This document shows, in pieces, positions 53,001-62,730 of a stretch of 64,000 bases of DNA. A program made the position numbers and the translations under genes. This DNA is from Clostridium sp. 'deep sea' (lineage in GTDB: Bacteria > Bacillota > UBA994 > PWPR01), in NCBI RefSeq assembly GCF_014931565.1, contig NZ_CP063353.1, positions 3,472,001 to 3,536,000 of the forward strand, written 5' to 3'. A model generated the notes under the pieces. The model had not been told where the DNA came from. It worked only from the letters and a program-made list of their open reading frames with translations, and did not search any database. How positions within the stretch are numbered: the first letter of the stretch is position 1; the number at the start of each line of letters is the position of its first letter.

Positions 53001-53035
53001 AAAAAAGCTTGGCACAAACCGAGCCAAGCTTTTTT
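53001..53035. terminator. Bidirectional terminator
   Basis: A 13-bp stem AAAAAAGCTTGGC/GCCAAGCTTTTTT with a 9-nt loop between two convergent units; T-runs are present in both directions. Confidence 0.92.
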
Positions 53036-53465
53036 AACCCTTTAGTTTAAAAATTATTAAACCTGCAATCATTAAAACTAAACCTAATGGCTTAGTAAAA
53101 TGTAGTTTAATAGCCTCAGTACCAAATAAACCAAAAATATCAATTAAAGTAGCTACCAGCAATTGTGATATTAAAAGCACTGAAATAGATAAAGAAACTC
53201 CTACTAGAGAAGTACCCTTGGCAATGCTATAAACTATAACTACCCCAAATGCACCAGATATTAAATATAGTCTATTAACTTCGTTTAATTTACCTAAACT
53301 GCCTTTTCCAAAAATAAACATTAGGCTTGCAGCAACAATAAGTCCAACAATATGAACATAAGTAGTTGTTTCCCAAAGCCCTATTTTTTCACTAATGCGG
53401 GCATTAAAAACTGTTTGTAGGGCAATAAAAATTCCTGCAAGTAAGGGGTATAGTATTCCAGGCAT
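53034..53465 (-). CDS. DMT transporter, YdcZ/DUF606 family
   Basis: A 143-residue membrane protein with five segments. LLAGIFIALQTVFNARISEKIG at the start and LLISQLLVATLIDIFGLFG later are the DUF606 (YdcZ) pattern, a half-size drug/metabolite transporter. GGAGA precedes the ATG. It follows a Crp/Fnr regulator gene by 18 bp, so the pair is an operon and the regulator probably controls the transporter. Confidence 0.88.
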   Translation of the reverse strand: MPGILYPLLAGIFIALQTVFNARISEKIGLWETTTYVHIVGLIVAASLMFIFGKGSLGKLNEVNRLYLISGAFGVVIVYSIAKGTSLVGVSLSISVLLISQLLVATLIDIFGLFGTEAIKLHFTKPLGLVLMIAGLIIFKLKG

Positions 53466-53483
53466 CGCTAGTCTCCATTTCTA

Positions 53484-54179
53484 TTAGGTCTCGTAGATGT
53501 TACCTTTAGCTAACTCTGTTAATTTGTTTAAATCTAAAATAGTAATTTGTTTATTATCTTTACATATGATATTGCTAGTAATAAGTTCTTTTAGTGTTCT
53601 ATTTAAATGCCTGTAGCTTGTGCCTAAAAGCTGAGCGAGCTCGATTGATTTAGGTATAGTAAATACTAATTCATTACTTTGGCAACTATTACTCATAGAT
53701 AATAAATAGCTAGCAATTCTTGTTTTTAGAGAGTATAGCAGATTTAAAGATGCTGAACTAGATGTACCGTGTAATTTATCACAAACATTCTGCAAAATAA
53801 GCCTTAAAAACTTATAATCAGTACCAGCTATTTTTCTTACCTTACTAACTTCTATGGCAATTAAAGTAGATTTACACATTGCTTCTACACTACAATGAAC
53901 TTTATGATGAGAAAATAATTCAACATCTCCAAATACACTTAATGGGTAGTTAAACTTTAGTAACAGAGATTTACCGTTATCATAAAGGTTATAGGTTTTT
54001 AGTTTGCCCCTTACCAGAAAAAAAATATGGGTTAATTCAGTGTGCTTTTTGCAAATAAGCTCACCTTTTTGATAAATAAAAAGCTCCATATTATTAATAA
54101 GTTCTTTACTAAAGTGCTCCAATAAATTAAACTCATGTAAGTAATCAAAAATTTTTTGACTACAAATAAATCTTTTCAT
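53484..54179 (-). CDS. Crp/Fnr family regulator, YeiL-like
   Basis: A 231-residue regulator. A cyclic-nucleotide-binding-type domain (about 15-130; GELICKKHTELTHIFFLVRGKLK, FNYPLSVFGDVELF) is followed by a winged helix (about 150-225; IPKSIELAQLLGTSYRHLNRTLKEL). It has no N-terminal FNR-type cysteine cluster. The resemblance is to YeiL. GGGAGG precedes the ATG. Coupled to the YdcZ-type transporter gene. Confidence 0.85.
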   Translation of the reverse strand: MKRFICSQKIFDYLHEFNLLEHFSKELINNMELFIYQKGELICKKHTELTHIFFLVRGKLKTYNLYDNGKSLLLKFNYPLSVFGDVELFSHHKVHCSVEAMCKSTLIAIEVSKVRKIAGTDYKFLRLILQNVCDKLHGTSSSASLNLLYSLKTRIASYLLSMSNSCQSNELVFTIPKSIELAQLLGTSYRHLNRTLKELITSNIICKDNKQITILDLNKLTELAKGNIYET

Positions 54180-54228
54180 TGCTAGCCTCCCTTAAGGGTC
54201 TATTTATAGTATATACATATATAAAAAT

Positions 54229-54254
54229 AAAAAAAGGACACAAGTCCTTTTTTT
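54229..54254 (-). terminator. Terminator of the nitrilase gene
   Basis: GGAC/GTCC extended by seven A-T pairs, loop ACAA, with T-runs of at least seven on both strands. It lies just after the nitrilase stop when read leftward. Confidence 0.85.
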
Positions 54255-54283
54255 TGAGATATAGGATTTTTTTTAGATATAAT

Positions 54284-55207
54284 TTAGTGATTAATCTTTA
54301 ACTCAAATACATCTGGCCTACTATAGTGACCACAGGGATCAAAATCAACTCTACTCAAAACAACTAAATTAAGGTCAAGCTCTGCGTAAAGAATATCTTC
54401 TTTATTCCAAATAGGGCCTGCTACATATTCTCCAAAAGGACTAACAATACAACTTCCACCAGCACACATTAATTCTGGCTCTTTTTGTAGCTCATTGTAA
54501 CACTTTAAGTCAGTTGGATACATATCCTTTGTAACAAATTGGTTACATCCTATTACAAAACATCTGCCTTCAAGGGCTATGTGTTTCATTGTTGCTTGCC
54601 ACTGTTCTCGTGAGTCAGCTGTAGGTGCTATATAGATACTTACCCCTTTTTTATACATAGCAGTTCTTGCAAGAGGCATATAGTTTTCCCAGCATATCAG
54701 TGAGCCAAGAACTCCGTATTCAGTATCAATAGTTGTTAAGGTACTAGCATCACCTTCACCCCAAATACATCTCTCTGTTCCGGTAGGCTTTAGTTTGCGA
54801 TGTTTGCCTATTAAACCTACTACAGGATCAAAAAAAAGATTTGTGCAGTAAAGAGTGTAATTATTTTCATCACGTTCAGTAATACCTAATGATACAAAAA
54901 CACCAGTTTCTTTGGCTACCTCTGCAATAATATCAGTATCATCACTAGGAACCAGAACTGAGTTATCATAATAACGTTTCCAGTCTTCACGACCTTCCAT
55001 AGTTCTGCTACCAACAACCATGCCAAATGAAAATCCACGAGGATAAGCGGGTATATAAGACTCAGGGAATACAATTAATTCTGCACCTTGTTTAGCAGCT
55101 TGTCTTATTATTGATACAGTTTTTTTGATAGATTCAGTTTTATTCATTATTACTGGAGCTACCTGAGCAACAGCAATTTTAATACTCTGCTTTTTTGTCT
55201 TTTTCAC
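54284..55207 (-). CDS. Nitrilase
   Basis: A 307-residue carbon-nitrogen hydrolase. The catalytic triad is clear: Glu in LIVFPESYIPAYPRG, Lys in KHRKLKPTGTER and Cys in SLICWENYMPLAR. YIPAYPRG and CWENYMP are signatures of true nitrilases (branch 1), which turn nitriles into acids. I start at GTG 55205-55207, six bases after AGGGGTG; a GTG three codons upstream is part of that ribosome site. Monocistronic. Confidence 0.92.
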   Translation of the reverse strand: MKKTKKQSIKIAVAQVAPVIMNKTESIKKTVSIIRQAAKQGAELIVFPESYIPAYPRGFSFGMVVGSRTMEGREDWKRYYDNSVLVPSDDTDIIAEVAKETGVFVSLGITERDENNYTLYCTNLFFDPVVGLIGKHRKLKPTGTERCIWGEGDASTLTTIDTEYGVLGSLICWENYMPLARTAMYKKGVSIYIAPTADSREQWQATMKHIALEGRCFVIGCNQFVTKDMYPTDLKCYNELQKEPELMCAGGSCIVSPFGEYVAGPIWNKEDILYAELDLNLVVLSRVDFDPCGHYSRPDVFELKINH

Positions 55208-55377
55208 TATTTTCACCCCTAAACTTACTTATAAATAATTTTATAGATTTATTAAAAACCTTTCAACTTCATTATTCCTATTTTTATGAGAACATATAAC
55301 TAAGTAGTGGATATTTGTTGTATGCTGTAGTGCCTACTATAATAATATTTAGTGAAAATAACTAAATAATTTTATGA

Positions 55378-55995
55378 TTATAGTTTTCTTTTATTAGACT
55401 TACGTAAATACACTTGATGCATAGCAAAGGCTATAGCATTATTAATGGGTTTTGCTCCGCCTATTTTTTTGGACTCGTTAAACACTGTACAGGATTTTTC
55501 TAATATCTGGCAAGTTAAATAAGCCTCATGTAAGGATTTACCTGTACATAAACCACCTTCTGCATTTACTAAAACAGCAGATCTACCTTTTAAACACTTA
55601 ACCACGTTTAGTGCCTGTTTATTACTAATATTTATAGTTGGTCCTATAACTTGAGCCATATCCTCTAAAACTGGAGGAATGTTTTCATTATTACAGCTAC
55701 TTTGCAAAACATAATCGCTAAATAAATGAATAATTGCATTTATATCTTTTCTATACTTATAGATATTTCTATGAATCTCTAACTCTTCAGTAGCAATATT
55801 TTTGCAAACATTGCTTTTAGAAACAATTTTTATATCATCTAATGTAAAGTATTTATTCTCAATACACGGTGATATTAATATATTATCTTCATCTACTCTA
55901 AGGCTTATACAGCCTAGCTTATTTTTAAATAAACCTATTTCTTTTAAAAGCTTAATGTATTTTAAAATCTCCTGTTTACCGTTAGAGGTGTTCAT
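55378..55995 (-). CDS. Degenerate class II aldolase-fold protein
   Basis: A 205-residue protein with the FucA/AraD fold but altered metal site: where the partner has HSHS it has HLFSDY, and where the partner has ANHGAF it has AEGGLC. The glutamate segment reads ATEELEIHRNIYKY. It is therefore probably not a zinc aldolase and may be a structural or regulatory subunit. It begins at a TAATG overlap with the intact aldolase gene and has AGGAGG. Confidence 0.72.
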   Translation of the reverse strand: MNTSNGKQEILKYIKLLKEIGLFKNKLGCISLRVDEDNILISPCIENKYFTLDDIKIVSKSNVCKNIATEELEIHRNIYKYRKDINAIIHLFSDYVLQSSCNNENIPPVLEDMAQVIGPTINISNKQALNVVKCLKGRSAVLVNAEGGLCTGKSLHEAYLTCQILEKSCTVFNESKKIGGAKPINNAIAFAMHQVYLRKSNKRKL

Positions 55996-56570
55996 TATTT
56001 TACCTCCTTATAGCTGTTAATAAAGTCTTTACAGGACTGCTCCATTATATAACATGTATCAATTGCTATATTCATATCTGTGCCCACACAAAAAGCTCCA
56101 TGATTAGCTAAAATAACTGCATTTTTATTACCAATAGCAGTTATGGTGTTATGAATAAGTTTTTTAGAGCTTGAGACAGCATATTTTGTTATGGGTATTT
56201 TACTGCCGATAAAACTTAACATTTTATCAGACATACAAGGTACCTCTTTATGAGCTACACTTACAATACTTGCATATATAGAATGGCTATGAATAATTGC
56301 TCTAATCTGGGGCTTAAGTTTGTACAATGCAGCATGTAGTTTGCATTCAAATGAAGGCTTTAGGTCTCCTTCATATTCTAGAGTATGTATATTTACAACA
56401 ACTATATCGTTAACTGAAAGGGTTTCGTAATCCCTACCACTTGGGGTAATTGCAAAGTAATCTTCATTGATTTTTAAACTAACATTGCCGCCTGTATTAG
56501 TTACTAATACTTTTTCTAAAAGTATTTTAGCTGCCTCTATAACAGCTATTTGTGCTTCATGTTTCTCCAA
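55995..56570 (-). CDS. Class II aldolase (L-fuculose-phosphate aldolase type)
   Basis: A 191-residue zinc enzyme of the FucA/AraD family. Ligands are present: PSFECKLHAALY with the catalytic glutamate, IIHSHSIYAS with two histidines and LANHGAFCVG with the third. TNTGGNVSLKI and ITPSGRDYETL bind substrate phosphate. It would cleave or form a phosphorylated ketose or act on a related sugar acid. It starts at TTG with GAGGTGA. The overlapping downstream paralogue lacks the ligands. Confidence 0.87.
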   Translation of the reverse strand: MEKHEAQIAVIEAAKILLEKVLVTNTGGNVSLKINEDYFAITPSGRDYETLSVNDIVVVNIHTLEYEGDLKPSFECKLHAALYKLKPQIRAIIHSHSIYASIVSVAHKEVPCMSDKMLSFIGSKIPITKYAVSSSKKLIHNTITAIGNKNAVILANHGAFCVGTDMNIAIDTCYIMEQSCKDFINSYKEVK

Positions 56571-56994
56571 AATATCACCTCTTTTTTTAACTATAGCAGT
56601 TATGCCCCTAGTTTTTGCTGTATAAACGATTACATTACTAAATATTATAAAATTATTAACAAAGTAATTAAGGTATTCTTTAGCAAAAAATGTAAGTGAT
56701 CATGATGTTGTTATACTAATATACTCACTCTAGACCTCATATACTATATATAATAAATTTTTATATCATATTCCTTATATTAGCAATATTCTTTATGTTA
56801 TTTTAAAATAGCAAAAAAACATTAATTATTTTAAGAATAATTTCATATTTAAGTAAAGAATTTATTAAAACAATACGATAGTATACTACGATATATATTA
56901 TTGTGGTCATTCAATATATTACCATATAGCTTACTATATCTAAAACTATTAATATAAATATCTAATAGAAATAAATTGCTAGTGAGGGATGAGA
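56571..56994. other. Divergent regulatory region between the aldolase and histidine kinase genes
   Basis: About 420 bp, strongly AT-rich, between divergent genes. A 10-bp palindrome TAGTATACTA lies at 56879-56888 and includes a possible -10 (TATACT). No gene or terminator can be supported. Confidence 0.4.
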
Positions 56995-59622
56995 ATGTTA
57001 GAGCTTATTAAAACAAAAATATTTAGAAGACAATTCTTATATTTTATTGTTTTAATTACCTTTATGTTTACAGTTATTTTATCTGCAATTACGGTAATAA
57101 CTAAGCAATCATTAGAAAAGCAAGTGCTGCAACATACTGTACTTTCTAAAGAGCAAGTAGTGGGTGACCTAAGGAGGTATTTATCTAATAGAATACAAGA
57201 AATTAAGTCTTATGTAATATCACTAGAAGAATACAACACCTCAGAAATTAAGTCTGCTAAAATACAAAATTATCTATATGAGCAATTTCTTAATCAAGAT
57301 AATTTTAGAAGCTTTGGCATTATCAATAAAGAGGGCATAATTGTAAATAGTAACTTAACTGAAGATATGAATGCCATAAATTTAAAAGACCGTGATTATT
57401 TTAAAAATGGTATGAACAACATATCCTCTGTTAGTGGTTTTTTGGTTAGTAAAAGAAATGGTGATTCAATAATGATTATTGCTGAACCAATAAATCTTAG
57501 TGACAACACTAGGCATGTATTATTTGGTGCAATTGCTATTAGTAAAATGGAAAAAATAATAGAAAATTTTACTAATAAAAATAATAATAAGGTATTTTTG
57601 CTTGATGAAATGCATAATATAGTGAGCACAAATTATTATAATGAGCTAATGGCTAAAAAAGTCCCAAATAAACTACAAAGAAACTCAACCGCTATTACAG
57701 CCCTTAAATCAAAATCTCAAGGATCAGGAACTTATGATGATATTTTTAATATTCACGTATTTGGATCTTATGAGTGGATTTACTCTTTAAATATAGGTGT
57801 AATAGTTGAGTCGGATTATGAAGTGGCAATGGTGTCATATACTTCATTAGTTAAAATTGTTATATTAATAGCTTTTGTAGTATATACATTAGGCATATGT
57901 TTGTCGTTTCTGATGAGCTTGCAATTTATTCAACCTTTAAATGTAATTATTAAAAGTGTAGAAAACTTCTCAAACAACAACCCTCAACTAAAAGAGGCTC
58001 AGCCGATAGAAATTATTGAAGATAATGAGCTTAATGATTTGGTGATTGCCATAAATGAAATGCAAACTAAAATTGTGGAGCGAGAACAACGCTTCAACAA
58101 GTTAATTATACAGCTTAAAGAAGAGAAGAAAAATGCAGCTGAAGCAAATAAATTAAAGAGTCAGTTTTTAGCAAATATGTCGCATGAATTACGTACCCCT
58201 CTAAACTCTATTATTGGTTTCACCCGTCGAGTAATGAAGAAAACTAAAGATAATTTACCAAAAGTTCAGTATGAAAACCTTGCTATAGTTATGAGTGAAG
58301 CAGAGCATCTTTTAGAGTTAATTAACAATTTACTAGACTACTCAAAAATTGAGGCACACCGCATGGATACCTACATTGAGAGCTTCAACTTAGTAAGTGT
58401 TATAGATGAAATCAGTAATATGTTTAATATAACCTTAGAAAATAGCACTTTAAACTATGAAAGAGAGCTGTATAGCGACAATATACCTATTCTATCTGAT
58501 AGAACAAAGGTAAAACAAATTCTACTTAATTTAATTAGTAATGCCTTTAAATATTCTGAGAAAGGTACGATTATAGTTAGTGTAACAGAGCAAAATGATA
58601 AATTAATTATAAAAGTGATAGACGAAGGAATAGGTATTTCTAACAAAGATATCCAAAATATCTTTGATGAGTTTAGGCAGGTAGATGGCTCTTACACCAG
58701 AAAAGTTGGGGGTACAGGTTTAGGTTTATCTATTACGAAAAAAATGACTACTTTATTACAAGGATCAATATTTGTTAATAGTGAAGAAAACGTTGGTAGT
58801 GAGTTTACGGTTGTGTTACCAAAAGTATACAAAAAGAATACAGAGCAAAACGTTGAAAACATAATTATTGACAGAGCCTATAAGTTTACAAATAACAAAA
58901 TTGTTTGTGTAGATGATGATTTAGCTATGCATAAGCTGTATAAACAGTATTTTGATAAAGAAAACAACAATGTAACTTATTTGACTGGCAAAGAAGATGT
59001 AATAGGAGTTATTGAAGAAATTATGCCAAAGGCAGTTTTACTGGATATAATGCTTCCCAATAAAGATGGATGGGATATTTTAGCCCATATTAAATCTAGT
59101 GATAAACTTAGAAATATAGCTGTGATTATGGTTTCAGTGCTTAATGAAAGGAAAATTGCTTATCATCTTAAAGCAGATAACTACTTAGTTAAGCCAGTGT
59201 TAAGAGAAGAGCTAATAGAGGCCATAAATAAAGTTGACCTGTTAAATGATTTTCAAAGGGACATTTTAATAGCAGATGATGATGATAATTTTGTGAGTCT
59301 AGCAGAACAAGTACTTAGTGATTATGTTACAGATATTAGGAGTGCTAGTGATGGTGAAATTGCAATTCAAAAAATTAAAGAAAAGAAACCAGCCATTTTA
59401 TTGCTAGATATAATGATGCCAAAATATAATGGATTTGAAGTACTGGAGTATTTAAAGAAAAATAGGTTACTTGATGACATAGTAGTAATAGTTATTACGG
59501 CGAAAGACTTAAGTGATAAAGAAAAACAGCAGTTAGAGGATGCGGCAGATTTAATATTAAGAAAATCTGGATTAAATATAGAAGATATAATACCTCAAAT
59601 TTTATTGGAAATAAACAAATAG
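56995..59622 (+). CDS. Hybrid sensor histidine kinase with two receiver domains
   Basis: An 875-residue sensor. A first membrane segment (about 14-36), an extracellular Cache-like domain (about 40-280; DRDYFKNGM is typical), a second membrane segment (about 285-310) and HAMP. HisKA has His397 in NMSHELRTPLNSIIGF; the ATPase has the N-box NLISNAFKYSEKG and GTGLGLSITK. Receiver domains carry Asp684 (LLDIMLPNKDG) and Asp805 (LLDIMMPKYNG). I start at the second ATG (56995) because GAGGG is too close to the first. The next gene is a REC-GGDEF protein, its likely partner. Confidence 0.92.
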   Translation: MLELIKTKIFRRQFLYFIVLITFMFTVILSAITVITKQSLEKQVLQHTVLSKEQVVGDLRRYLSNRIQEIKSYVISLEEYNTSEIKSAKIQNYLYEQFLNQDNFRSFGIINKEGIIVNSNLTEDMNAINLKDRDYFKNGMNNISSVSGFLVSKRNGDSIMIIAEPINLSDNTRHVLFGAIAISKMEKIIENFTNKNNNKVFLLDEMHNIVSTNYYNELMAKKVPNKLQRNSTAITALKSKSQGSGTYDDIFNIHVFGSYEWIYSLNIGVIVESDYEVAMVSYTSLVKIVILIAFVVYTLGICLSFLMSLQFIQPLNVIIKSVENFSNNNPQLKEAQPIEIIEDNELNDLVIAINEMQTKIVEREQRFNKLIIQLKEEKKNAAEANKLKSQFLANMSHELRTPLNSIIGFTRRVMKKTKDNLPKVQYENLAIVMSEAEHLLELINNLLDYSKIEAHRMDTYIESFNLVSVIDEISNMFNITLENSTLNYERELYSDNIPILSDRTKVKQILLNLISNAFKYSEKGTIIVSVTEQNDKLIIKVIDEGIGISNKDIQNIFDEFRQVDGSYTRKVGGTGLGLSITKKMTTLLQGSIFVNSEENVGSEFTVVLPKVYKKNTEQNVENIIIDRAYKFTNNKIVCVDDDLAMHKLYKQYFDKENNNVTYLTGKEDVIGVIEEIMPKAVLLDIMLPNKDGWDILAHIKSSDKLRNIAVIMVSVLNERKIAYHLKADNYLVKPVLREELIEAINKVDLLNDFQRDILIADDDDNFVSLAEQVLSDYVTDIRSASDGEIAIQKIKEKKPAILLLDIMMPKYNGFEVLEYLKKNRLLDDIVVIVITAKDLSDKEKQQLEDAADLILRKSGLNIEDIIPQILLEINK

Positions 59623-59645
59623 CTAGAGGATGAGGAGTATATATT

Positions 59646-60527
59646 ATGAATGAACGAATACTGATAGTTGATGATCATAAGAATAATATAAGACTATTAG
59701 AGGATATATTACAAGATGAAGGTTATGAAACCTATCGAGCTTACGATGGGGAAGAAGCTATAAAAAAAGCTTTTAATATTCAACCAGATCTTGTACTACT
59801 AGATATAATGATGCCTAAGTTAGATGGCTATAGTGTATGTGAAACACTGCAGAAATCTAGTGAAACAGTAGGCATACCTATTATTATGGTTACTGCACGG
59901 GTAGAAAGTAGAGCCCTTAAAAAAGCACTAGAGGTTGGAGCATATGATTACATTAAAAAGCCGATAGATGACATAGAGGTATTAGCAAGAGTTGCTTCTG
60001 CTTTAAAGCATCGCAAACATCTTATTACCTTAAAAAACAGATCTTTTAAAGATGGTTTAACAGGTGTTTGTAATCATAGTGCTTGTCAAGAGATAATTGA
60101 TAAGGAATTAAAAAATACAAGTAAAAAAATGCTCTCTTTTGTGATGTTAGATATAGATCATTTTAAACATATTAACGATAAATATGGGCATATTGCTGGA
60201 GATGCTATTCTAAAAGAGCTTGCAATTGTTGTTTCAACTGTAGTTAAAGGTAGGGCTCGTTTAGGAAGATATGGAGGGGACGAGTTCTATGTAATCTCAT
60301 CTGTAAACGATATTAGCGAAACCCAACTACTCTGTGATGAAATTCTCAAAAGTGTTGAAAATCATGTATTTAGTATACCTAATGATCAGTTAAATTTAAC
60401 TGTAAGTATTGGCTACAGATGTATTCCCAAAGAGCAGGTTAGCACTAATTGTATAATAGCTGATGCTGATAAAGCTTTATATCAGGCTAAAGAAGAAGGT
60501 AAAAATAAGGTAGTTAGTTATAAATAA
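59646..60527 (+). CDS. Response regulator with GGDEF diguanylate cyclase domain
   Basis: A 293-residue protein. The receiver (about 1-120) has Asp53 in LLDIMMPKLDG and lysine in YIKKPID. The GGDEF domain (about 130-293) has an intact GGDEF at 210-214 (RYGGDEFYVI), so it should make c-di-GMP. The RxxD inhibitory site five residues before GGDEF is absent. It is in the same operon as the hybrid kinase (23 bp gap), a likely phosphorelay output. PleD-like but with one receiver. Confidence 0.93.
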   Translation: MNERILIVDDHKNNIRLLEDILQDEGYETYRAYDGEEAIKKAFNIQPDLVLLDIMMPKLDGYSVCETLQKSSETVGIPIIMVTARVESRALKKALEVGAYDYIKKPIDDIEVLARVASALKHRKHLITLKNRSFKDGLTGVCNHSACQEIIDKELKNTSKKMLSFVMLDIDHFKHINDKYGHIAGDAILKELAIVVSTVVKGRARLGRYGGDEFYVISSVNDISETQLLCDEILKSVENHVFSIPNDQLNLTVSIGYRCIPKEQVSTNCIIADADKALYQAKEEGKNKVVSYK

Positions 60528-60645
60528 AAAAGAATAGATAGTTTAAACATTGGGCAGGCTGTTTTTTTGCACCCCTCGGTTTTATGAGCATTTTACATAT
60601 ATTGCTAATTGTTTTTGTTATACTGATAGTAGAGGGGGGAGCATT

Positions 60646-61410
60646 ATGAAGATATTTTACTTTACAGCAACTGGTAACAGCTTATATGTAGCTAAAACAT
60701 TTAAAGCCAATTTATACTCAATACCCAGTGAGCTTAATAACAGCAAACTAACATACCAAGATGATAAAATAGGCCTTATTTTTCCATGCTATTTTGGTGG
60801 AGTTCCACGTATTGTAAAAGAGTTTTTATCTAAGGCAAAGCTAACTAGTGATTATGTTTTTGTGATAATTACTTACGGTAGTAGTGTAATGGGAACCTAT
60901 AATATGCTTAAACAACTTGCCCTTAAAAATAATATAGATATTAAGTATATTAACAAAGTGAAAATGGTAGATAATTTTATTCCACTATTTAAAATAGAAA
61001 AAGAACTAGAAAAAAAAGATGAAAACAAAATTAATGATAAAATAATAACGATTGTTAGAGATGTACTAAGGGGCAAAACTAAAAAACCTAGCAGTAACTT
61101 TATTGTTAATTTTATTACTAAAGTAGTTTACAGCTGGTTTACAAAACGGCAGGGTAGCTATGACAAACATTTTTATGTGACCGATAATTGTAATAGTTGC
61201 AGAGTTTGTGAAATGGTTTGCCCAGTAAACAACATTATTGTTAATAGAACTGTTCAGTTTTTACATAAGTGTGATTATTGTTTGGCATGTACAAATTTGT
61301 GCCCTGAAAATGCCATTCGAATGAGAAATGAAAAAAGTAAAATGAGGTACCTTAATAAACATATAAAACGTGCTGAAATAATAAGAGCAAATGATGTAAG
61401 TAGTTCTTAA
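60646..61410 (+). CDS. EFR1-type flavodoxin-ferredoxin protein
   Basis: A 254-residue protein. A flavodoxin-like half (about 1-160; FYFTATGNSLYVAKTF) joins a 2[4Fe-4S] ferredoxin half (about 180-254) with CNSCRVCEMVCPVNNI and CDYCLACTNLCPENAI. This is the EFR1 pattern found in anaerobes; it probably moves electrons, partner unknown. I start at ATG 60646, with GAGGGGGGAG just before it; an upstream in-frame extension to 60550 lacks a ribosome site. An extended -10 (TGTTATACT) lies about 20 bp upstream. Confidence 0.88.
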   Translation: MKIFYFTATGNSLYVAKTFKANLYSIPSELNNSKLTYQDDKIGLIFPCYFGGVPRIVKEFLSKAKLTSDYVFVIITYGSSVMGTYNMLKQLALKNNIDIKYINKVKMVDNFIPLFKIEKELEKKDENKINDKIITIVRDVLRGKTKKPSSNFIVNFITKVVYSWFTKRQGSYDKHFYVTDNCNSCRVCEMVCPVNNIIVNRTVQFLHKCDYCLACTNLCPENAIRMRNEKSKMRYLNKHIKRAEIIRANDVSSS

Positions 61411-61422
61411 CATATTTTTTAG

Positions 61423-61447
61423 AGGAACCTATTTAGGGTTCTTTTTA
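61423..61447 (+). terminator. Terminator after the EFR1 gene
   Basis: AGGAACC/GGTTCTT stem (61423-61429 with 61437-61443), 7-nt loop, then TTTAT. Confidence 0.7.
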
Positions 61448-61570
61448 TTTAGGGAAATTATTAGAATAGTGAGTTGCTTAACGGGTTGTTTATCTTAATT
61501 AATATTATAAATTACAAAGGCGACATATAGCTGTCATGTTATATGTGTTAAATTTTTTTGGGTGATATAA

Positions 61571-62653
61571 ATGAAAAAAATAGTTGATAATTTTAAAACA
61601 TTAGGTGGCAAACACTGTGTTACTACAGCCTTAAAACAAATCTTTGATTATTACAATTGTTTTATATCTGAGGAAATGTTGTTTGGTTTAGGCTGTGGTC
61701 TTGATTTTGTTTATTTAAATTTAGCAAGCTTTCCTATGATATCAGGTAGAAACAAACCCTTTGTATTCGAAAAAATGCTAGCAGATAACTTAAACATTAA
61801 AATAAAGTGTAAATCAAGTACTAGTAATGCAAATGCAGTTAAAAAAACTAAACAGATAATTAACAATAATAAACCAGTTATAATCTATGTGGACATGGCT
61901 TATTTAAAATACCTAAACCTAAATAAAGAGAGTCACTTTGGAGGACATGCAGTAGTATTATTTGGCTATGATGATGAAAAACAACACTACTATATAAGTG
62001 ACAGAGATAACTCAAATTTTGCGATAAGAACTCCAAAACAGCCTATTAAAAGCGATTTTCATTTAGTAAGCTACAATGAGTTAGCTAAAGCTCGAAACAG
62101 TAAATATAGACCGTTTCCTGCTAACAATAAATACCTAGATATAGATTTAACTGATTTTAAAGGTGTTACTGAGCAAAGTGTAGTAACCTCAATTACTTTA
62201 ACTTGCAACAAAATGCTTAAGGCACCTGCCAAGTTATTAGGTATTAATGGCATTAATAAATTCAGTAAAGAAGTACTAACGTGGAATAAATTTAAGATAG
62301 AGAAATTGAAATTAGCTGGAATAAACAATTACTTTCAAATAAGTGCCGATGGTGGTACAGGTGGGGGTATGTTTAGAGAGATGTTTGCAGACTTTTTAGT
62401 TGAGAGTGCCGCCCTCTTAAATAGCACTGTTATTCAGAACTTAGGTTATAGCTATAAGCAAGAAGCAAAGAAGTGGAATATCATATCAGAACTAATGTGG
62501 CAACTCTACCAAACAGCTAACAAAAACATTTTAAAAGAGATTAGCAATATAAGCCAAAAAATATCTGTAACTGAACTTAGTTTATTAACTCAATTACAAT
62601 ATGAAATAAATAACATACGAAGGAATGGCACAGAGGCACATTCCCTACAATAG
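61571..62653 (+). CDS. BtrH_N/DUF4872 family protein
   Basis: A 360-residue protein. The N-terminal domain (about 1-160) has TLGGKHCVTTALKQIFDYY with a cysteine at about 17 and HFGGHAVVLFGYDD with the histidine, the catalytic pair of the BtrH_N family (papain-like acyltransferase fold). A helical DUF4872 domain fills the rest. BtrH transfers an acyl group onto the butirosin core; homologues occur in other peptide and natural-product clusters, but no such cluster is visible here. GGTGATATAA precedes the ATG. Confidence 0.82.
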   Translation: MKKIVDNFKTLGGKHCVTTALKQIFDYYNCFISEEMLFGLGCGLDFVYLNLASFPMISGRNKPFVFEKMLADNLNIKIKCKSSTSNANAVKKTKQIINNNKPVIIYVDMAYLKYLNLNKESHFGGHAVVLFGYDDEKQHYYISDRDNSNFAIRTPKQPIKSDFHLVSYNELAKARNSKYRPFPANNKYLDIDLTDFKGVTEQSVVTSITLTCNKMLKAPAKLLGINGINKFSKEVLTWNKFKIEKLKLAGINNYFQISADGGTGGGMFREMFADFLVESAALLNSTVIQNLGYSYKQEAKKWNIISELMWQLYQTANKNILKEISNISQKISVTELSLLTQLQYEINNIRRNGTEAHSLQ

Positions 62654-62730
62654 TAGCTTTTCTCAAAATAAATGCTAAGGCGTAGCAAGCAAAACCTAAT
62701 AGATTAAAAGATTACGATTACTCACAACTT

